Of a stretch of DNA of 64,000 nucleotides, positions 9,617-19,325 are shown in pieces (position 1 is the first letter of the stretch; every line of letters starts with the position of its first letter). A program made the translations under genes and the position numbers. Source of the stretch: Chitinophagaceae bacterium (lineage in GTDB: Bacteria; Bacteroidota; Bacteroidia; Chitinophagales; Chitinophagaceae); the NCBI GenBank assembly GCA_025449935.1, contig JANWIJ010000097.1, forward strand, positions 1 through 64,000, read 5' to 3'. The notes beneath the pieces are model-generated. The model did no database searches, had not been told where the DNA came from, and worked only from the letters and a program-made list of their open reading frames with translations.

Positions 9617-11590
9617 TTAATTAATGTTCATTTTCGTGGTTAACTCCCTGAACCGTTCATCCGATCTCAGTTCATTCAGCATGGGATACCTGATGCAGAA
9701 GATCATACCAAGACAGGCAATGCCCATCCGGTGTTCGTAGGTTTTGTTGAGATAATAAAAAGCTTTGTCATTATCTTTTAGCCCCGCATATAAAAAAGCA
9801 TAATCCATGTGCAATAATTTGTCGGGTTCTGATTCTTCACGCTGTTTTAATTTCTCAAGGCATTGGAGAGCTTTTTCTTTTTTTCCGGCCGCAGCATAAG
9901 CGTGTCCCAGGGAACTAAGTCCTTTCAGCGGGTGACCAATGAGTTGATGATATTTCTCAAGGTTCTCTATGGCCTTGTCATATTCTCCACTGGCAATATA
10001 AAGCATTCCTTTACCCTCAAAAGCCCGCCTGAAGAGGGGGTCCATTTCGATGGCTTTATCATATTGTTCCAGGGCTTCGGGAAAACGCCCGGCAAACGCA
10101 TAAGCATCAGCGAGGTTGCTGATAATTGGCAATGAGAGAGGATCCAGCACCGATGCCTGCTCCATTTTTTCAATAGCTTTATTAAAATCACCCTTGGCAA
10201 TCAGGAACCACCCATGCACCTGGTTAATCAGGGAAGAATTAAGGCTCAGGCTCAGGGCTTTGTTCAGCGAGGCTTCGGCTCCTTCAAAATCCCAGTTATG
10301 ATAAAATTTAATAGTGGCGAGGGAAAGGTGTGACTCTGCATGGTTCGGGTCTAGCTCGATTGCCTTCAGTGTATAATCTTTAGCTTTTGGATAGGCTTCC
10401 GTGGGGGGAATGAGTCCCGCGGATCCCATAGAGGAATAACAATAAGAGAGGGCACAGTAGGGTAAGGCGAAATGCGGATCGATCCGGATGGCTTCTTCAA
10501 AATTTTTAATGGCCTTTGCGGTATCCTCGGGGTTCGATTTGTTCCAGTGATAACGTCCTTTCAGGTAAAAATTATATGCATCCAGGTTTTCCGTGGGTGC
10601 CTTTATGATGGGGGTGCTCAGTTTTGTTTCTGCAAAATTTTCCTTCAGCCTGTTCAGGATCTTCAGGGAAATTTCATCCTGTACCTGGAATATGTCTTCA
10701 AGATCGCTGTCATAGACTTCCGAAAAAATATGGTAGCCGTCTGCAGTATTCACCAGCTGGGCGGTGATCCGGATTCTTTTCCCGGCTCTGCGTACACTCC
10801 CTTCCAGGATTGTTGAAACGCCGAGCTTTGCACCTATTTGCCGGATATCTTCATTCTTTCCTTTAAAAGAAAAGGAAGAAGTGCGGGCGGTAACCTGCAG
10901 TCCTTCCACTCTGGTAAGTGCGTTGAGAATTTCCTCCGATATTCCATCACTGAAATATTCATTTTCAGGGTCAGCACTCATATTGACAAAAGGAAGTACG
11001 GCAATTGTTTTCTCATTCCCGGCTTTGGCGCCGGTTTGGGCAGCCGATGGAATGACAAGCCCTTCATTGGAAATAGCATAAACTTCCACCTGGCGTTTCA
11101 CATTTTTGAGGTTGAATTTGCCCAGCAGCTGGGTGGATATTTCCCGCTGGTTTTTTATTTCATCAAACACCTTATCCGAAATAAGTACGGCTCCCGGTGC
11201 AGATAAAGCTTCAATACGGGACGCCAGGTTAACACAATCGCCGTACACACCCTGGTGATCGTAAACCACGTCGCCCGAGTGTATGCCGATGCGTAAGGAT
11301 ACTTTGGGTTCTTTTTGGAGTTCAAGCTGTATGGCAATAGCAGATTTCACGGCATTGATTGCACTGTCAAAAATGCTAAGGGTTCCATCCCCGAAGTACT
11401 GGATAATTTTTCCCTGGTGGCCCGGAATTAACGATTCCAGCGTTTGCCGTTGCCGGTCCCTCAAGGTCTTGGCTTTTTTTTCATCATCCTGCATCATAGC
11501 CGTATAGCCCGTCATATCGGCAAACATAATCGCCGCAAGCTGCCGGGTTTGTGTGGATGAAGTCAGGGGATGAAGCTCCGTCTTCTGCAT
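9617..11590 (-). CDS. Class III adenylate/guanylate cyclase fused to a TolB-like domain and TPR repeats
   Basis: LAAIMFADMTGYTAMM, IIQYFGDGTLSIF, GDCVNLASRIE; then KTIAVLPFVNMSADPENEYFSDGISEEI and multiple TPRs. Confidence 0.92.
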   Translation of the reverse strand: MQKTELHPLTSSTQTRQLAAIMFADMTGYTAMMQDDEKKAKTLRDRQRQTLESLIPGHQGKIIQYFGDGTLSIFDSAINAVKSAIAIQLELQKEPKVSLRIGIHSGDVVYDHQGVYGDCVNLASRIEALSAPGAVLISDKVFDEIKNQREISTQLLGKFNLKNVKRQVEVYAISNEGLVIPSAAQTGAKAGNEKTIAVLPFVNMSADPENEYFSDGISEEILNALTRVEGLQVTARTSSFSFKGKNEDIRQIGAKLGVSTILEGSVRRAGKRIRITAQLVNTADGYHIFSEVYDSDLEDIFQVQDEISLKILNRLKENFAETKLSTPIIKAPTENLDAYNFYLKGRYHWNKSNPEDTAKAIKNFEEAIRIDPHFALPYCALSYCYSSMGSAGLIPPTEAYPKAKDYTLKAIELDPNHAESHLSLATIKFYHNWDFEGAEASLNKALSLSLNSSLINQVHGWFLIAKGDFNKAIEKMEQASVLDPLSLPIISNLADAYAFAGRFPEALEQYDKAIEMDPLFRRAFEGKGMLYIASGEYDKAIENLEKYHQLIGHPLKGLSSLGHAYAAAGKKEKALQCLEKLKQREESEPDKLLHMDYAFLYAGLKDNDKAFYYLNKTYEHRMGIACLGMIFCIRYPMLNELRSDERFRELTTKMNIN

Positions 11591-11701
11591 GCCAAAAAAG
11601 GATAACTAAATGAGGTTTTTGTTTACCCGGCAAATTTAAAACAATTGTACGGGGAAATGCCCGGCTCACCGGTTTGGGAGTATTTACACGCGAAAGTATA
11701 T

Positions 11702-11733
11702 TTTGTGTAACCGAATGGTTTCATTTAAATTTG
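11702..11733 (+). promoter_or_regulatory. Candidate Bacteroidota-type promoter upstream of arsR-like gene
   Basis: TTTG (11702-11705) - N20 - TAAATTTG (11726-11733), matching TTTG/TAnnTTTG consensus. Confidence 0.6.
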
Positions 11734-11751
11734 TAACCCAAAGTTTGCATC

Positions 11752-12081
11752 ATGAGAAGAGATGTTTTCCAGGCCATTGCCGACCCCAACCGCAGGCAGA
11801 TCCTCAGTTTGCTGGCCAGCAATCCCCTAAACCTGAATTCGGTGGCCGAACAATTTGACATCAGCCGGCCGGCGGTTTCAAAACATATCCGGATTTTGAC
11901 GGAATGTGGCTTGGTAGTCATCAAACAAACGGGAAGAGAAAGGTACTGCTATGCAGATCTCAAGCCATTGAAGGAAGTTTCCGACTGGACAGAAAAATAC
12001 CAGGCCTTCTGGACAAAGAAACTGGATGCCCTTGAGGTTTTCCTGGATAAGGGAAAGAAAACAACCCGAAAGAAGAAGTAG
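11752..12081 (+). CDS. ArsR-family winged-helix transcriptional regulator
   Basis: MRRDVFQAIADPNRRQILSLLASNPLNLNSVAEQFDISRPAVSKHIRILTECGLV. Confidence 0.93.
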   Translation: MRRDVFQAIADPNRRQILSLLASNPLNLNSVAEQFDISRPAVSKHIRILTECGLVVIKQTGRERYCYADLKPLKEVSDWTEKYQAFWTKKLDALEVFLDKGKKTTRKKK

Positions 12082-12131
12082 GACAGTTACCCGGCCGCAG
12101 GTTAAAAAATGAACACGGTAAATTTTTGAAA

Positions 12132-12560
12132 ATGAAAAAACAACCATTTGTAATTGAACGAACATACCATGCTCCGGTTGAAAGGGTATGGAAAGCCATT
12201 ACCGACAAAAACGACATGAAGCAATGGTATTTCGACCTCGTGGATTTTAAACCGGAAGTGGGATTTGAATTCCAGTTTTACGGGCAGGGAAAGCAGGGAG
12301 AGCAATATTTGCACCTGTGTAAGGTAACCGACGTGGTACCAAATAAAAAACTGCGGTATAGCTGGAGCTATAAAGGCTATGAAGGAATATCCTATGTGAC
12401 TTTTGAGTTGTTCGGGGAAGGCGGGAAAACCAGGTTGAAATTAACCCACGAGGGATTGGAGAGTTTCCCTGCCCATAACGCGGACTTTGCCAGGGAAAGT
12501 TTTGAACAGGGGTGGGCCGTGATCACGGGTAAAATGCTGAAAGATTTTGTAGAAAAATAA
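12132..12560 (+). CDS. SRPBCC / AHSA1-family protein
   Basis: IERTYHAPVERVWKAITDKNDMKQWYFD...; adjacent to ArsR regulator. Confidence 0.9.
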   Translation: MKKQPFVIERTYHAPVERVWKAITDKNDMKQWYFDLVDFKPEVGFEFQFYGQGKQGEQYLHLCKVTDVVPNKKLRYSWSYKGYEGISYVTFELFGEGGKTRLKLTHEGLESFPAHNADFARESFEQGWAVITGKMLKDFVEK

Positions 12561-12622
12561 GCCAGGGCAGTTTCCTGGTAATAAATCTTTCCGGAAGTCA
12601 GCCGGGCTATTTATTTTTAATC

Positions 12623-12970
12623 ATGCTTCGACCGGTTGACAACTTTTTTCTTCATCAGGAGGAACCTGTAAAGAGTTGCCTGCAATTTTTACGCAATCAG
12701 ATTTTACAGCATGATGGTCAAATTTCGGAAGGGTGGGCGTATAGTATGCCCTTCTTTTTTTACAGGAATAAACGGTTTTGTTATTTGTGGGTGCACAAAA
12801 GATTAAAACAGCCTTATATTGGGATCGTGGATGGTAGTAAGGTCAATTTCCCCGGCTTATTGGCTGAGAACAGGTCCAGGATGAGAATTATGCTGTTTGA
12901 TCCCGGGAAAGATATTTCAGTAAGCAGGGTTAATGAGTTATTAAAAATTACACTGGCACTTTATAAATAA
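12623..12970 (+). CDS. DUF1801 (YdhG-like) domain protein
   Basis: EEPVKSCLQFLRNQILQHDGQISEGWAYSMPFFFYRNKRFCYLWVHKR. Confidence 0.75.
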   Translation: MLRPVDNFFLHQEEPVKSCLQFLRNQILQHDGQISEGWAYSMPFFFYRNKRFCYLWVHKRLKQPYIGIVDGSKVNFPGLLAENRSRMRIMLFDPGKDISVSRVNELLKITLALYK

Positions 12971-12978
12971 TTCATTGC

Positions 12979-13437
12979 ATGATCTTCAGGCAGGCTGAAA
13001 GCAAAGACATTCCACAAATACAGGTGGTACGGAATGCAGTAAAGGAAAACCAATTATCGGATCCTAACCTCGTTCCTGATGCGGATGTGGAAGATTACCT
13101 TAACCGCCGAGGCAGGGGCTGGGTCTGTGAAGCCGGTAGCAGCATTGTTGGGTTTGCGATTGTTTCAGTCATCGACAGGAATGTTTGGGCGCTTTTCATT
13201 CAGCCAGGTCATGATAAGAAAGGTATTGGTAAAAGACTTCATGATGAAATGATGGACTGGTATTTCGGCCAGACCAGTGAAACGATCTGGTTGAGCACGG
13301 CGCCCGGCACCCGGGCAGAAACTTTTTACCGCAAAGCCGGTTGGAAAGTGACCGGGACAACAAAAAGCGGTGAGATCAGGTTTGAAATGACGGGCGATGA
13401 CTGGAGAAAAAGAGAGCAAGTGGCCTCTTCTTTATAA
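12979..13437 (+). CDS. GNAT-family N-acetyltransferase
   Basis: ALFIQPGHDKKGIGKRLHDEMMDW acetyl-CoA binding motif. Confidence 0.9.
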   Translation: MIFRQAESKDIPQIQVVRNAVKENQLSDPNLVPDADVEDYLNRRGRGWVCEAGSSIVGFAIVSVIDRNVWALFIQPGHDKKGIGKRLHDEMMDWYFGQTSETIWLSTAPGTRAETFYRKAGWKVTGTTKSGEIRFEMTGDDWRKREQVASSL

Positions 13438-13503
13438 ATAACCTTAAGCAGAGTATCACTAATTTTGAGTATTAAAAAATATTTATTCCTTAACATTTTC
13501 AAG

Positions 13504-15357
13504 ATGTATCAACGCAGGACTTTTATCACCGTTATTATGCTGATGATATTTATTAGGGGTTATTCCCAGGCCCTGAGGGTGGAGCCCATGAACTGGTGGA
13601 CCGGGATGAAGAACCAGGAACTCCGCTTGCTGGTTCACGGGGAAAATATCGGGGAAACAAACCCGGTAATCAATTATGCCGGCGTCACAGTCAAAAAAAT
13701 AAACAAGGCAGACAGTAAAAATTATTTGTTCATAGACCTCGTTATTTCAAAAACCACCCGGCCGGGTTCTTTTCCCATACTCTTTAAAAAAGACGGCAAA
13801 ACGCTCCAGCGGTTCAATTATCAACTGAAGCAAAGGAACAAGAATGCAGCAGGCGTGGAAGGATTTAATGCATCGGATGTGATCTATTTAATTACTCCCG
13901 ACAGGTTTGCCAATGGTGATACAGGCAACGATATAGACAGCAGCATGCGGGAAAAAAAGATTAACCGGAAAAATGATTACGGACGGCATGGAGGTGATAT
14001 CAGGGGAATCATTAACCAGCTGGATTATTTAGCGGACATGGGATATACCGCTATCTGGCCCACCCCACTCCTGGAGAATGATATGCCGGGATCATCTTAT
14101 CATGGCTATGCTATCACCGATTATTACAAAGTTGATCCCCGGTTCGGGACATTGGATGACTACAAAGAGTTAGCCGCCAAAACCCGGCAAAAAGGAATGA
14201 AGCTCATATTTGATGGTGTGGTGAATCACAGCGGCTCCTATTATTGGTGGATGAATGATCTCCCTTTCCGGAACTGGGTCAATTATCCCGATTCAATACA
14301 AAACACGAATCACCGGCGTACCGTTAACCAGGATATATATGCTGCTGAAACAGACCGTCAATTAATGGTAAAAGGATGGTTTGTCCGCCAAATGCCCGAC
14401 CTGAATCAGCAAAACCCTTTTTTGGCCAGCTACCTTATACAGAACAGCATCTGGTGGATCGAAACCCTGGGACTTGGTGGCATCCGGCAGGATACTTATC
14501 CTTATTCAGAAAAAAAATTCCTGGAAAACTGGACCTGTGCGATCATGAACGAGTATCCGCGTTTTAGTATCGTGGGTGAGGAGTGGAGCACTAACCCGCT
14601 TATTGCAGCTTACTGGCAACAGGGCAAGCAAAATAATACGGGATATAAAGGTTGCCTTAAAAGCACCATGGATTTCCCTATGCAGGCTGCACTGGTTGCT
14701 GGATTGACGGAACCTGAAAGCTGGGACAAAGGGTTGGTAAAATTATACGAAGGACTTGCCAATGATTTCGTGTATGCCAATCCACAGGATCTTCTTGTAT
14801 TTGGCGATAATCATGATATGGACAGGTTGTTTACTCAACTAAAGAAGGATGTTGACCTGATGGAAATAGCCCTGGCTTATTTGTTAACGACCCGGGGTAT
14901 TCCACAACTATATTATGGTACAGAGACCCTGTTAGAAAATTCTGACAAGCCGGGTGATCACGGATTGATACGCACCGACTTTCCCGGCGGATGGGCCGGA
15001 GATAAGGTGAACGGATTTTCAGGCTCCGGATTATCTGATGATCAGCTACGGATAAAAAATTATTTGAAAAAATTACTCAACTGGCGAAAGAATAAACCCG
15101 TTATTCATCTGGGCAATACGCTTCATTTTGGGCCGGCTAAGGGTGTTTATGTTTATTTCAGGTACAATGTGCAGGAAACGGTGATGGTGATAATCAACAA
15201 GAATGCAGAACCTATAAAACTGGATACAGAACGGTTTGAACAGGGTACCGGGAATAAAAAAACAGGAAAAAATGTAATTAGCGGTGAAAGGCTTTCGTTG
15301 GCTGATGGAATTCCGGTACCTGCAAGATCCGCATTAATACTGGAGCTTGGTAAATGA
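13504..15357 (+). CDS. GH13 alpha-amylase family protein with cyclomaltodextrinase N-terminal domain
   Basis: DGVVNHSG, GIRQDTYPY, IVGEEWS, FGDNHDMDRL catalytic regions; N-terminal NWWTGMKNQELRLLVHG domain; secreted. Confidence 0.92.
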   Translation: MYQRRTFITVIMLMIFIRGYSQALRVEPMNWWTGMKNQELRLLVHGENIGETNPVINYAGVTVKKINKADSKNYLFIDLVISKTTRPGSFPILFKKDGKTLQRFNYQLKQRNKNAAGVEGFNASDVIYLITPDRFANGDTGNDIDSSMREKKINRKNDYGRHGGDIRGIINQLDYLADMGYTAIWPTPLLENDMPGSSYHGYAITDYYKVDPRFGTLDDYKELAAKTRQKGMKLIFDGVVNHSGSYYWWMNDLPFRNWVNYPDSIQNTNHRRTVNQDIYAAETDRQLMVKGWFVRQMPDLNQQNPFLASYLIQNSIWWIETLGLGGIRQDTYPYSEKKFLENWTCAIMNEYPRFSIVGEEWSTNPLIAAYWQQGKQNNTGYKGCLKSTMDFPMQAALVAGLTEPESWDKGLVKLYEGLANDFVYANPQDLLVFGDNHDMDRLFTQLKKDVDLMEIALAYLLTTRGIPQLYYGTETLLENSDKPGDHGLIRTDFPGGWAGDKVNGFSGSGLSDDQLRIKNYLKKLLNWRKNKPVIHLGNTLHFGPAKGVYVYFRYNVQETVMVIINKNAEPIKLDTERFEQGTGNKKTGKNVISGERLSLADGIPVPARSALILELGK

Positions 15358-15408
15358 GTATAAACTAATTGCTGGTGCTTGTATCAACTTTCAATCCCTC
15401 ATATAGTT

Positions 15409-15978
15409 ATGCTGCAACTAAATTTTAATCCATTTCCCGGGTTGGCAACAAAACGTCTCCTGCTGCGAAGAATAACCCTGGAGGACGCGGAAGAGATATT
15501 TTTTCTCCGGTCAGACGAAGTGGTGATGAGGTATATTGATAAGGATCGGGAAAAAACAGTGGAGGAGGCCATTCTCCATATTAAGCGGATCAACCAGAAT
15601 ATTGATGAGAACGAAGCCATTCTGTGGGGAATGGAATTAACGAATAATCCCGGGAAACTGATTGGAAGTATTTGCCTCTGGAAAATCCAGCCCGAACATT
15701 TCAGGGCAGAGATTGGTTACGTGCTCCACCCGGCTCACTGGGGAAAGGGGCTCATGAAAGAAGCGATCCATGCAGTTACTGCCTATGGATTTAATAAAAT
15801 TGGCTTACATAGTATCGAAGCACAGATCAATCCTGCCAATGCTGCTTCAGCCGGGGTGCTTGAATCCACCGGTTTTGCCAGGGAAGCTTATTTCCGCGAG
15901 AATTTCTTCTACCGGGAAAAGTTTTTAGATACGGCGGTCTATTCCCTTCTAAAACCGCCTGCAGATGGTGTAGACTGA
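15409..15978 (+). CDS. GNAT-family N-acetyltransferase (RimJ/RimL-like)
   Basis: TKRLLLRRITLEDAEEIFFLRSDE, AEIGYVLHPAHWGKGLMKEAI. Confidence 0.9.
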   Translation: MLQLNFNPFPGLATKRLLLRRITLEDAEEIFFLRSDEVVMRYIDKDREKTVEEAILHIKRINQNIDENEAILWGMELTNNPGKLIGSICLWKIQPEHFRAEIGYVLHPAHWGKGLMKEAIHAVTAYGFNKIGLHSIEAQINPANAASAGVLESTGFAREAYFRENFFYREKFLDTAVYSLLKPPADGVD

Positions 15979-16156
15979 ACCGGGTTTCGTACTATTTCAT
16001 CAGTGTGTTAGTAGATTCCCCTGTATGCACAGGAAAATAAACCGCTTCAAAAAACGTTCTGAACCGGGCGACGGCAGTTTTTGAATTAAAAACCTGCAAC
16101 CTTAAACTTTGATGGAACATCAGAGTCTATGCCTCAACTTAATAAATCCGAACAAA

Positions 16157-17083
16157 ATGAAAAAGCACATCCTGGTTTTATCGCTCTTTACCCTTTCGTT
16201 GGCCATAACATTTACCGCCTGCCAGAAGGATAATACACCGCCGGAAGCACCCGTTGAAGCTACCACGCATTCAGATGACGAATCCCGCGTTTCCAATGAA
16301 ATTGATGCGGTGGCGAATGATGCTAACCTGGCGCTGGAAAGCAATATTGGATTTTCCGGTCGCGGCGGAGGCATTCAATCCCTCATTTGTGATGCGACTA
16401 TCGCCGTTGATACGATGAGTAATCCCCGCACCATTACAATTACTTACAATGGAACAAACTGTCTTGGTAACCGTACCCGTACCGGTGTTATCATTCTTTC
16501 GATGGCGCAGAATATACGCTGGAGGGATGCCGGTGCCGTTATTACGGTTACTTTCCAGAATTTTAAGATAACCCGTATCAGTGATAATAAGAGTATCACG
16601 ATCAACGGTTCCAAAAGCATCACCAACCAGAGCGGCGGATTGCTGATCCAGCTGGCTTCACTGGGAACAATTACTCACCTGATTAACAGCAGTGGCCTAG
16701 CGGTGACTTTTGATAATGGAACCCAACGTAGCTGGCAGGTGGCACGTAAACATGTATTTACTTTCAATACAGGTGCAGTCCTGACAATTTCAGGTAACCA
16801 TACAGACGGGAATGTTTCGGGAATTGCGGAATGGGGTACTAACCGGTTTGGAAATTCTTTTACCACCGCAATCACCGATCCCCTTGTCATCAGGCAGGAT
16901 TGTAATTTCCGTTTAACGGGCGGCCAGGTGAGACATGATACACCAAATTTTACCGCCACAAGTACCTTTGGCCTGGATGAAAATGGTAACCCGACTTCCT
17001 GCCCGGGTACTGCAGCTTATTACCTGAAGATTGTTTGGTCCGGGCCCGGGGGCAATCCTCATACGGTGATCCTTCCTTACTAA
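16157..17083 (+). CDS. Hypothetical lipoprotein
   Basis: MKKHILVLSLFTLSLAITFTACQKD lipobox; beta-rich body; no recognised catalytic motif. Confidence 0.75.
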   Translation: MKKHILVLSLFTLSLAITFTACQKDNTPPEAPVEATTHSDDESRVSNEIDAVANDANLALESNIGFSGRGGGIQSLICDATIAVDTMSNPRTITITYNGTNCLGNRTRTGVIILSMAQNIRWRDAGAVITVTFQNFKITRISDNKSITINGSKSITNQSGGLLIQLASLGTITHLINSSGLAVTFDNGTQRSWQVARKHVFTFNTGAVLTISGNHTDGNVSGIAEWGTNRFGNSFTTAITDPLVIRQDCNFRLTGGQVRHDTPNFTATSTFGLDENGNPTSCPGTAAYYLKIVWSGPGGNPHTVILPY

Positions 17084-17110
17084 TACTATAAGAACAGGTT
17101 AAAATATCCA

Positions 17111-17141
17111 AAGCACCCCCATACCGGGGGGTGCTTTTTTT
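17111..17141 (+). terminator. Rho-independent terminator
   Basis: aagcacccccataccggggggtgcttttttt hairpin plus T-run after the 17083 stop. Confidence 0.88.
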
Positions 17142-17266
17142 CTACTACCCATAAGAAAACGCATAAGCCGGGTTAGAAAGATTTCAGATAACTTTATTTC
17201 AGCAGCGCTGGCAACCATATCTGGTTCGGTTGTTGTCTAAGAATTACTGGTCAAATTTTATTTAAT

Positions 17267-18394
17267 ATGTTGAAATTTGCTTTTGCCTTTTTGCCGGTTT
17301 TTTTCCCGGTCCTTTTTACACCCTGTAATACGGATCAACCACCTGAATCGAATAAAGCCATGCTATCCATCTCCAATGACGGTCCCTATGTTTTATACAG
17401 GAACAATCATGTTATCATCAAGCAGGTCGATGATGAAAACGGGTTTAAGAAAGTCAAAGCGGACAGCGTGACCCTGTCCCGGAAAGAGAGCCTGGAACTT
17501 AATATAAGAACCGATGAGGCAGGTAAAACATTTGCGGTAAGACTCAAAACCCGGCTGGAGAATGAAAAAGCAGAATACGCAATAGCGGGAAAAATTTTCG
17601 TGGTATCGGATATTGAAGGAAACTTCCGGGCTTTCCGCAGGCTGTTGCAGGGTAATGGAGTAATAGATACGGCGTTTAACTGGACTTTTGGGAATGGGCA
17701 TCTTGTATTGACCGGAGATTTTTTTGACCGGGGAAGCCAGGTCACCGAAGTATTATGGCTGATTTACTCCCTGGAAGAAAAGGCAAAAGCTGCCGGAGGA
17801 TATGTACATTTTGTACTCGGCAATCATGAAATAATGAACTTAAACGGGGACTTACGCTATGTGCATCCCAAATATTTTGAGAATGCACAGCTCATGAGCG
17901 AAACCTACATGACCTTATACAGTGACAGCTCGGAACTCGGGAGATGGTTACGCACAAAAAACGTCGCAGAGAAAGTGGGGGACATTTTATTTATTCATGC
18001 CGGTATATCATCACCGGTTAACAAAGCACAGATAGGAGTTGAGAAAATTAATGAACTGGTCCGGCCATTTTATGCGGACTCTTCTTATAATTTCCCGGAC
18101 AGTACTGTGGGGCTGCTGTACAGTGACCTGGGTCCTTTCTGGTACCGGGGCTATTATTCCGGAAATCCCGTTGCCCCCCTTACACAAATTGACAGCACTC
18201 TTTCTTTTTATGGTGCCAAACATATTTCTACCGGTCATACGGTAATCAGCGATACGATTCGTGTTTTACACAATGGAAAACTGATCAATACTGATGTGCA
18301 TCACGCCCGTGGTCACTCAGAAGGCTTGCTGGTAGAGGGCGGAAAATACTACCGGGTGGATGCGCTGGGACAAAAGTTCCTGATGCTGGAATAA
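17267..18394 (+). CDS. PPP-type metallophosphoesterase (Shewanella-like phosphatase type)
   Basis: VVSDIEGNFRAF, GDFFDRGSQV, LGNHEIMN, LFIHAGIS, STGHTVIS motifs; lipoprotein-like N-terminus. Confidence 0.87.
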   Translation: MLKFAFAFLPVFFPVLFTPCNTDQPPESNKAMLSISNDGPYVLYRNNHVIIKQVDDENGFKKVKADSVTLSRKESLELNIRTDEAGKTFAVRLKTRLENEKAEYAIAGKIFVVSDIEGNFRAFRRLLQGNGVIDTAFNWTFGNGHLVLTGDFFDRGSQVTEVLWLIYSLEEKAKAAGGYVHFVLGNHEIMNLNGDLRYVHPKYFENAQLMSETYMTLYSDSSELGRWLRTKNVAEKVGDILFIHAGISSPVNKAQIGVEKINELVRPFYADSSYNFPDSTVGLLYSDLGPFWYRGYYSGNPVAPLTQIDSTLSFYGAKHISTGHTVISDTIRVLHNGKLINTDVHHARGHSEGLLVEGGKYYRVDALGQKFLMLE

Positions 18395-18500
18395 ATCCGA
18401 TGTTCAGAATGTTCAGAAAATCACCGGCCTTTTTTTTCCGGGTTCAGAAAGAATAGCTACTTTGTTGTGTAGAAATTAAACCACAACAAAAACCTTCAGT

Positions 18501-19235
18501 ATGAAAAAACTGCTTATCCTGTTACTGTCTTTAAGCCTTCTTACTTCCTGTAAAGATAAAAAAACAACCAACCGCGATGACCGCAATACCAGCACCCGTG
18601 ACAAGGACGATTACCGGGACGGTGATGACGGCAACAAGGATGATAAAACCAGCAGCAGCAATGACGATAAAACAACTGATGATCGCAAGATTGACCGGAA
18701 TTCAGGAAATTATGATGATGTGGTTGATGATGATGAGGAAGGAAACCATATCCCGGACAGTAAGAACTGGACTTCCTCAGAAGTAAGACAATTTGTTACT
18801 CCCTGCGTAGACAAGGCGGTCGAGAATGGCGTATCAAGGTCAAAAGCTGAAATTTATTGTAACTGTATGCAGCAACGGATGGAACGGAAATTTCCAGATG
18901 CCAGTGACGTATCAAACTTTGATAAAAACAGTTCTGAAACGAAGGGATGGATACAGGATTGCCAGGAAAGGAGCGGAATTACCGGGACGTCCAGTACAAG
19001 CAGCAGCAGTGCTGGCTGGTCACGCAAGGATGAACTGGAATTTGTGAATAATTGTGTGGGAGCAGCCGAAAAGGGAGGGATGGAATACCTGGATGCTCAG
19101 AGTTACTGCGATTGCATGCAGTACAAACTGGAAAAATTATACCCGGATGTCCGGGATGCCTCCCGCCTCACAGATGCGGATTTCGCAACCCCATCCATGA
19201 AGAAGATGATCAAGAGTTGCCTGCCGGGGAATTAA
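18501..19235 (+). CDS. Hypothetical lipoprotein with charged linker and two Cys-containing repeat modules
   Basis: MKKLLILLLSLSLLTSCKDKK lipobox, D/K/N/R-rich low-complexity linker, two C-x17-CxCM-x31/34-C modules. Confidence 0.8.
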   Translation: MKKLLILLLSLSLLTSCKDKKTTNRDDRNTSTRDKDDYRDGDDGNKDDKTSSSNDDKTTDDRKIDRNSGNYDDVVDDDEEGNHIPDSKNWTSSEVRQFVTPCVDKAVENGVSRSKAEIYCNCMQQRMERKFPDASDVSNFDKNSSETKGWIQDCQERSGITGTSSTSSSSAGWSRKDELEFVNNCVGAAEKGGMEYLDAQSYCDCMQYKLEKLYPDVRDASRLTDADFATPSMKKMIKSCLPGN

Positions 19236-19325
19236 AGGGCTTTCCTGCACGTTATGGCACCTTTTTTCATTTAGGTAATATCCTCTTTCCCGCTTAAATT
19301 TGCCCACCTAAAAAGCAAGTAAAAG

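Noticed and set aside
11752-12560. ArsR + AHSA1 pair as a novel regulatory system
   Set aside because: ArsR-type regulator next to an SRPBCC/AHSA1 protein is a common, well-known bacterial arrangement.
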